NCBI GenBank assembly: GCA_964629015.1
Contig: CAZVMN010000002.1
Coordinates: forward strand, 186,001-250,000
Source of the DNA: Oceanococcus sp964629015
GTDB lineage: Bacteria; Pseudomonadota; Gammaproteobacteria; Nevskiales; Oceanococcaceae
Direction of reading: 5' to 3'
Length of the DNA stretch: 64,000 nt
The first letter of the stretch is position 1, and each line of letters starts with the position of its first letter. Both the position numbers and the translations under genes were made by a program. This document shows positions 59,582 to 64,000 of this stretch, one piece after another. The notes under the pieces were generated by a model. The model saw only the letters and a list, made by a program, of their open reading frames with translations, was not told the DNA's origin and did no database searches.

Positions 59582-60810
59582 CACTGCCCACCCTGCTTCG
59601 CTATGCCCTCGTTTTGACCCTGCTGCCGGTCGTGCCGGCGTGGGCGGAGACCGTGGCGGACCCCATCACCGCCCCGGACATGCACGCGTGCAAGGCCCGT
59701 TGGCAAGATATGGCGCGCGAACAGGGATTCAGTGAAACCACCCGCGCGCAGTTGATTCCACAACTGGAATATCTCCCGCGCGTGCTGGAACTGGATCGTC
59801 GTCAGCCGGAATTCAGCAGCACCTTCGGCTCCTACCTGAGCCGTCGTGTGACCGACACACGAATCGAGAAAGGGCAGGATTTGCTGCGCCAGAACCGCGA
59901 CTTACTTGATCAACTGACACGTCAATACGGCGTCCCGCAAAACATCCTGGTGGCCTTCTGGGGCCTGGAAACCAACTACGGTGGCTACCTTGGGGATACC
60001 AACACGCTGAATGCCTTGGCCACCCTGGGTTGCGATCCACGGCGCAGTCGCTACTTCACCGCCGAGCTGATGAACGCCTTGGGTTTGGTGGAAACCCATC
60101 GCCTAGAACCCGCCAAGATGCGCGGCTCCTGGGCCGGTGCCATGGGCCACACCCAGTTCATGCCGAGCAACTACAAGCGTTATGGTGTGGACGGCGATGG
60201 TGACGGTCGTATCGACCTGTGGAACAGCACCACCGACGCACTGACGTCAGCCGCCAACTTCCTCCAGCAACTGGGCTGGCAGAGCGGTGAGCGCTGGGGT
60301 CGCGAAGTAAGCCTGCCCACGAACTTCGACTATAGCTTGGCGGGCATCAAATCCCCGCGACCACTCCGCGAATGGCAACGCATAGGCGTGCGCCACGCCA
60401 ACGGCGGCCCACTTCCCGTGGCCGATTTCGACGCTGCCTTGATCGTACCCGCAGGCCACAAAGGCCCAGCGTTCCTGGTGTACAGGAATTTCCGCATCAT
60501 CATGCGCTGGAACAATTCCCAGGCCTATGCCCTGTCGGTCGGCCTACTGGCCGATCGCATCGTAGGCGCAAGCCCACTGGTGCACCCTCCACAAGGTGAA
60601 CTCGAGAAGATCAGCCGCTTGCAGATCAAAACCTTGCAATCGCGTCTCAACGCCTTGGGCTTCGATGCGGGCAAACCCGACGGGATCGCCGGTTCCGGCA
60701 CCCGCGCGGCGATTCGAGAGTTTCAGGTTTCTCGCGGCATGATCGCGGACGGCTACCACTCGGCAGAAGTCTTCCGCGCCCTCGACATCGAGCTTTCACC
60801 CGAGTCATAA
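59578..60810 (+). CDS. MltB-type lytic murein transglycosylase with peptidoglycan-binding domain
   Basis: The 410-residue protein has a signal peptide (MTLPTLLRYALVLTLLPVVPAWA). The catalytic domain holds FWGLETNYGGYLG, with the general acid Glu131, and GSWAGAMGHTQFMPSNYKRYGVDGDGDGR, as in MltB. The C-terminal 60 residues (LQIKTLQSRLNALGFDAGKPDGIAGSGTRAAI) form a peptidoglycan-binding domain 1. It cleaves glycan strands with release of 1,6-anhydromuropeptides in the periplasm. It overlaps the MerR gene by 4 bp, an unusual partner, and has its own terminator 37 bp downstream. Confidence 0.93.
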   Translation: MTLPTLLRYALVLTLLPVVPAWAETVADPITAPDMHACKARWQDMAREQGFSETTRAQLIPQLEYLPRVLELDRRQPEFSSTFGSYLSRRVTDTRIEKGQDLLRQNRDLLDQLTRQYGVPQNILVAFWGLETNYGGYLGDTNTLNALATLGCDPRRSRYFTAELMNALGLVETHRLEPAKMRGSWAGAMGHTQFMPSNYKRYGVDGDGDGRIDLWNSTTDALTSAANFLQQLGWQSGERWGREVSLPTNFDYSLAGIKSPRPLREWQRIGVRHANGGPLPVADFDAALIVPAGHKGPAFLVYRNFRIIMRWNNSQAYALSVGLLADRIVGASPLVHPPQGELEKISRLQIKTLQSRLNALGFDAGKPDGIAGSGTRAAIREFQVSRGMIADGYHSAEVFRALDIELSPES

Positions 60811-60846
60811 AACGCTCGGCGCACGCCTGAACAGTGTCGATGTAGC

Positions 60847-60887
60847 AAAAGCTCAGGAGATAGCGCCGCTATGCACCCTGAGCTTTT
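60847..60887 (+). terminator. Terminator hairpin after the lytic transglycosylase gene
   Basis: AAAAGCTCAGG (60847-60857) pairs perfectly with CCTGAGCTTTT (60877-60887). The 19-nt loop contains another perfect palindrome, ATAGCGCCGCTAT (60860-60872), so the whole can form a branched or long stem. The T run at the end favours termination. Confidence 0.75.
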
Positions 60888-61105
60888 ATAATTTTGATCC
60901 GCAAGCGCCAGAGCGTGGATAAGGCCGTCTCCGACGACCCATCAATAAATCACGCGGTCACAACCAAGCTGAGACTCGTAACACCCACTTAACCTCGCAC
61001 AAGCGTTGTTTGAGGGTGGACATTTGGGGCAAGCGAAAACCATACATCAGGACTCAATTCGTCATCGGATGACTCGAAGCTAAATATTGAGACTCACCGC
61101 TCAAC

Positions 61106-61123
61106 CGATAATGGGGGTTATCG
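61106..61123 (+). promoter_or_regulatory. Hairpin with ribosome-binding site in its loop
   Basis: CGATAA (61106-61111) and TTATCG (61118-61123) form a 6-bp stem around TGGGGG. The G-rich loop is the only Shine-Dalgarno-like sequence before the STAS gene start at 61127. In the folded state it would be exposed in a tight loop just before the start codon, so translation may respond to RNA structure. Confidence 0.45.
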
Positions 61124-61126
61124 CAC

Positions 61127-61462
61127 ATGAGCTACTTTTACGAGAGAAGCGACGATGGATTGGTCTCGATCCGCTTCCCTGAGACCTTGGACAGCCACCT
61201 GTTCTACGACTTGCGCGTGGAATTCGAATCCGTGGTCAATGAACAGCAAGCTAAAGCTTTTGTTCTGGATGCGAGCCAGCTCCGTTCTGTGGATTCCACC
61301 GGCATCGGCCTGATTGCCTATCTCGGCAAGCTGGCAAAGCGCGCCAGAATCCCCATCAAGATTGTGGAGCTGTCCGGCCAGCCCGCCGACATGTTTCAGT
61401 TTCTTCGCATGGACAAAGTCATCCCCATCGGTGACTTCGCCACCGATGCTGTCCTGAGCTAG
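61127..61462 (+). CDS. STAS domain protein, anti-sigma factor antagonist type
   Basis: The 111-residue protein is a single STAS domain. The segment KAFVLDASQLRSVDSTGIGLIAYLGKLAKRARIPIKIV has the conserved serine at position 57 that partner-switch kinases phosphorylate in SpoIIAA/RsbV. It has no neighbour that would encode its kinase; a GHKL ATPase of the RsbW type sits at 622-1341, about 60 kb away. A hairpin covers the ribosome site. It appears to be monocistronic. Confidence 0.9.
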   Translation: MSYFYERSDDGLVSIRFPETLDSHLFYDLRVEFESVVNEQQAKAFVLDASQLRSVDSTGIGLIAYLGKLAKRARIPIKIVELSGQPADMFQFLRMDKVIPIGDFATDAVLS

Positions 61463-61530
61463 TCACGCCCCACAAAGACTTGGCGCCCAGGACTGTGCGC
61501 GCCACCAACAGACCGACGCACATCAACGCG

Positions 61531-61552
61531 GGCCCCAAATCGCTTTGGGGCC
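61531..61552 (+). terminator. Perfect 9-bp hairpin after the STAS gene
   Basis: GGCCCCAAA (61531-61539) pairs with TTTGGGGCC (61544-61552) around TCGC. It lies 69 bp after the STAS gene and before the next start at 61622. No T tract follows, so termination may be partial and the hairpin may be part of the leader of the repair gene. Confidence 0.5.
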
Positions 61553-61621
61553 GTAGCGGTCGATTCTGACCATGTCCGAAAACAGCCAGAATAAGCGGCC
61601 ATAGCACGCTATCCTGAGCCC

Positions 61622-63082
61622 ATGAGCCGCATCGCCACAGACCTTGATCACGCCGTATGTGAGCGCGCACGATTGGCGCGTGACCCGCGTTTCGATGGCA
61701 GCTTTTTCATCGCAGTTCGCACCACCGGCATCTATTGCAGAACGGTTTGTCCGGTGCGCTTGCCGCGCCCCGAAAACGTGCATTTTTTCCCCAGCGCTGC
61801 TGCAGCCAGCGAGCACGGCTATCGACCCTGCTTACGCTGTCGGCCGGAGTTGTCACCAGACAACCCGTACTGGCCAAACCATCCGCCGTTGGTTCGGGCC
61901 GCACTGACATTGATCGACGAGGGCGCTCTCGATCAACTCAGCGTTCCGTCCCTGGCCGCCAAGCTGGGCATTACGGATCGACATCTGCGACGCCTGTTTA
62001 CCGCGCACCTTGGCGCGAGTCCCAATGCCCTGGCAGCGACACGGCGTACGTTGTTCGCTAAACGTCTGATCAGCGATTCGTCGATGAGCATGCAGGACAT
62101 TGCGGTTGCTGCCGGTTTTCGCAGTGTCCGTCGCTTCAATGCCGCCTTTCAGCGCACCTACCGCATGACGCCATCGCAAATTCGGCGCCAGCAGAATGGC
62201 GGCACACCGCAAGGTTATAGCCTGAGGCTGACATACCGCGCGCCGCTGGACTGGCCCGCCATGCGCCGTTTTTTCGCAACGCGCGCCATCCATGGCGTTG
62301 AGCGCATTGACGACACCAGCTACAGCCGCACCTTTGCCTGGGGTGACCGCGCGGGAGAATTGACGCTACGACACGATCAGGCCGCTCGGTGCTTCGTGTT
62401 GACTCTGCATCATCCCAGTGCTGACGCGCTTTATACCGCGGTTCAGAAATCACGCCAGCTACTCGATCTGGACGCAGCGCCCGAGGAAATTTTTGAGCAT
62501 CTCAGCCAAGACCCCATGCTCGCCCACGCACTCCGTAAAAACCCCGGCCTGCGCGTCCCGGGAAGCTGGGATCGCTTTGAACTTTGCGTCCGCGCGGTGC
62601 TTGGCCAGCAGGTCAGCGTGGCGGCGGCCCGTACCCTGACGCAACGTTTGGTCGAACGTTGCGATCACCGTTTGCCCGATGCGGATGGAAAACCCGTGCT
62701 GTTGTTTCCAAATGCCGAGGCCATCGCGTCTTGCTCGCTCGACAAACTCGGCCTGACCGGCCAGCGCATCAACACCCTCAAAGCCTTGTCTGAGGCGGTT
62801 GTCAGCGGGGCTGTGAACTTGAATCGTGCGGATACGGAACACACCGACGCAGCGCTTGCGCAGCTGCCTGGCATGGGACCGTGGACGCGCAGCTACATCC
62901 AGCTTCGCGGTCTGAAAAACCCGGACGCCTTCCCCGCCGGCGACATCGTCCTGCGCAAAGCACTGTCATCGGATACCAGCCCCCTCAGCACACGCGAGGC
63001 GGAAAACCGCTCGCAAGCGTGGCGTCCGTGGCGCGCCTACGCCGTGATGGCTTTATGGCTGCAGGCGGCCGAGTCCTCTTAA
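61622..63082 (+). CDS. alkA: Ada-AlkA fusion: regulator and 3-methyladenine DNA glycosylase
   Basis: The 486-residue protein joins three parts. An Ada zinc domain has Cys39, Cys43, Cys70 and Cys73, one residue off the E. coli Ada positions, so its Cys39 can accept methyl groups from phosphotriesters. An AraC-type helix-turn-helix pair follows (LGITDRHLRRLFTAHLG; MSMQDIAVAAGFRSVRRFNAAF). From about residue 200 comes an AlkA glycosylase with HhH motif LPGMGPWTRSYIQLRGL and catalytic Asp in FPAGDIVLRKAL. The O6-methylguanine transferase part of Ada is not here but in the next gene. Confidence 0.95.
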   Translation: MSRIATDLDHAVCERARLARDPRFDGSFFIAVRTTGIYCRTVCPVRLPRPENVHFFPSAAAASEHGYRPCLRCRPELSPDNPYWPNHPPLVRAALTLIDEGALDQLSVPSLAAKLGITDRHLRRLFTAHLGASPNALAATRRTLFAKRLISDSSMSMQDIAVAAGFRSVRRFNAAFQRTYRMTPSQIRRQQNGGTPQGYSLRLTYRAPLDWPAMRRFFATRAIHGVERIDDTSYSRTFAWGDRAGELTLRHDQAARCFVLTLHHPSADALYTAVQKSRQLLDLDAAPEEIFEHLSQDPMLAHALRKNPGLRVPGSWDRFELCVRAVLGQQVSVAAARTLTQRLVERCDHRLPDADGKPVLLFPNAEAIASCSLDKLGLTGQRINTLKALSEAVVSGAVNLNRADTEHTDAALAQLPGMGPWTRSYIQLRGLKNPDAFPAGDIVLRKALSSDTSPLSTREAENRSQAWRPWRAYAVMALWLQAAESS

Positions 63083-63094
63083 AGTGAGAACCCC

Positions 63095-63565
63095 ATGAAC
63101 TACACCTATCTGGATACCCCCATCGGCCCATTGCTGATCGCTGGCGACTCACACGGCTTGCACCTGATTCATTTTCCGGTGGATGGCCAACCCGCCCCGG
63201 CATCAGACCACTGGACGCGTTCAGATAAGACACTGAGCAATGCGTGTAAACAACTGAGCGAATACTTCAATGGCAAGCGCAAAGTTTTCGAGCTGCCATT
63301 AGCCCCGCAAGCCACACCTTTCCAGTCGCTGGTTCTGAATCAGCTCACCGCGATACCCTTCGGGCAGACACGCAGCTATGGCCAATTGGCCAAAGCATTG
63401 GAGCGGCCCAAAGCCTCACGGGCCGTGGGCACAGCGTGCGCGCGCAACCCGCTACCGATCGTCATCCCCTGCCATCGCGTCGTTGGCCAGAACGGTTCTC
63501 TGACCGGCTTTGCCGGCGGACTAAAGGCCAAACGTTGGCTGTTGCGCCATGAAGCGGACAGCTGA
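63095..63565 (+). CDS. ogt: Methylated-DNA-[protein]-cysteine S-methyltransferase
   Basis: The 156-residue protein holds the transferase motif PIVIPCHRVVGQ with the acceptor Cys126, and the helix-turn-helix part IPFGQTRSYGQLAKALERPKASRAVGTA. It removes methyl groups from O6-methylguanine in a single-use reaction. It is 12 bp after the Ada-AlkA gene, so both are very likely induced together by methylation damage. It ends 3 bp from the convergent regulator gene. Confidence 0.95.
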   Translation: MNYTYLDTPIGPLLIAGDSHGLHLIHFPVDGQPAPASDHWTRSDKTLSNACKQLSEYFNGKRKVFELPLAPQATPFQSLVLNQLTAIPFGQTRSYGQLAKALERPKASRAVGTACARNPLPIVIPCHRVVGQNGSLTGFAGGLKAKRWLLRHEADS

Positions 63566-63568
63566 GTC

Positions 63569-64000
63569 TTAAGCGTCCAGTGAGTGCGCTGCGCTCAGCG
63601 GCACCACAATGCTGATTGCCGATGCTGGCCGGGATGACCGATTGAGATAACTGTGAGCACTTTCCCCGGGAAACGCCAGCACATCGCCGGCACAGACCAA
63701 AAACAGTTCCCCGGCAGCAATTACGCTGACCTCACCTTCAAGACCGTGAAGATACTCCCGCGTGCCCGGCAGATGAGGATGGCCTTTGCGTTGTGCGCCC
63801 GCATCGAGCTCCAGACGAATGATTTCCAAGCCGCGCACGCGCTCGGGCAGAAGATCGTGCACACGTATCGCACCGCCGCGCTCCCGATGCAATGGAATGT
63901 CGGCGGCCGCTATCAGGCGTGAGGCCTGTCTTGGCTTGGCCAGCAATTCTTCCAGACTGACATGAAAGGCCCCGGCCACGGCGGCCAGATTGTGCAAGGA
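63569..64000 (-). CDS. XRE/cupin family transcriptional regulator, N-terminus cut by window edge
   Basis: The frame is open to the end of the window, so the N-terminal part is missing. What remains begins with the end of a Cro/CI-type helix-turn-helix (HNLAAVAGAFHVSLEELLAKP), followed by a linker and a C-terminal cupin: GHPHLPGTREYLHGLEGEVSVIAAGELFLVCAGDVLAFPGESAHSYLNRS. The cupin carries histidines and glutamate in place of a metal site. Such regulators sense small metabolites. It is convergent with ogt. Confidence 0.88.
   Translation of the reverse strand, partial: SLHNLAAVAGAFHVSLEELLAKPRQASRLIAAADIPLHRERGGAIRVHDLLPERVRGLEIIRLELDAGAQRKGHPHLPGTREYLHGLEGEVSVIAAGELFLVCAGDVLAFPGESAHSYLNRSSRPASAISIVVPLSAAHSLDA

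Larger units (their letters stand above)
60811..61126. other. Intergenic region upstream of the STAS gene
   Basis: This 316-bp stretch has no reading frame that I can support and no tRNA-like structure. It begins with the terminator of the lytic transglycosylase gene, contains an AT-rich part near 60884-60900, and ends with a hairpin at the ribosome site of the STAS gene. The promoter of the STAS gene must lie inside it, but I cannot place the boxes securely. Confidence 0.5.

Noticed and set aside
1..64000. Search for CRISPR arrays, insertion sequences, phage genes, toxin-antitoxin pairs and tRNA or rRNA genes
   Set aside because: No regularly spaced repeats, transposase or integrase motifs, or tRNA-like cloverleaf segments were seen in the intergenic regions. 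The window looks like a stable chromosomal region.

Overview
This is a stretch of ordinary, gene-dense bacterial chromosome that is moderately GC-rich by eye. It holds about 69 protein genes, no rRNA or tRNA gene, no insertion sequence, no phage genes and no CRISPR array. The gene content points to a gammaproteobacterium: an E. coli-like kbl-tdh pair, an RsgA GTPase, a class I Ada/AlkA-type repair protein next to Ogt, and an M4 protease ending in a GlyGly-CTERM-like sorting tail. The many acyl-CoA dehydrogenases, short-chain dehydrogenases (SDRs), a thiolase, a Baeyer-Villiger-type monooxygenase, a 5-alpha-reductase-like enzyme and an alkylsulfatase suggest a heterotroph that lives on lipids, steroids or hydrocarbons, perhaps marine or from a Nevskiales/Spongiibacter-like group. 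That placement is inference; no marker gene settles it.

Layout. 1-1341: end of a patatin-like lipase gene translationally coupled to an anti-sigma-type ATPase. 1352-3139: a long acyl-CoA dehydrogenase. 3276-7548: secreted M4 protease, then a PqiA-like membrane protein overlapping a double TM2 protein. 7599-13609: an SDR facing away from a five-gene operon (histidine phosphatase, SDR, quinone oxidoreductase-like enzyme, APH-type kinase, ACAD11-like dehydrogenase) bounded by an inverted repeat and a terminator. 13655-15888: three exported proteins that look like a metal-handling set. 16483-22279: 5-alpha-reductase-like enzyme, TetR regulator, DUF1214-like protein, sulfotransferase, SDR and SRPBCC protein. 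22276-27015: rsgA, a tandem DsbA-fold protein, and a thiolase/3-hydroxyacyl-CoA dehydrogenase operon preceded by nested palindromes.

27070-36776: small envelope and housekeeping genes (lipoprotein, DUF202, GIDE-like protein, HD hydrolase, several acetyltransferases, rhodanese, methyltransferase, LysE exporter, glycosyltransferase-like protein), including an overlapping deacetylase/acetyltransferase pair at 34474-35879. 36929-42139: acetyltransferase-nitrilase fusion, nitronate monooxygenase, and the DUF2157/DUF4401/GDYXXLXY membrane trio. 42348-45437: SDR and BVMO operon, with a divergent TetR gene and two matching 18-bp operator-like repeats between them. 45424-51249: lipoprotein-type alkylsulfatase, MAPEG protein, ketopantoate reductase, DUF898 protein coupled to an M48 protease, small helical exported protein.

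51246-59581: amino-acid breakdown (D-amino acid dehydrogenase, TetR, serine dehydratase, M20 peptidase, Tdh, Kbl, MerR regulator). 59578-64000: lytic transglycosylase, orphan STAS protein, Ada-AlkA fusion with Ogt, and a cut-off cupin regulator.

The best candidates for undescribed biology are the split ACAD11-like kinase/dehydrogenase operon, the exported metal-type trio with a CxxCxC barrel protein, the deacetylase/acetyltransferase pair, and the reductase/sulfotransferase block. None is an overtly novel defence or mobile system.
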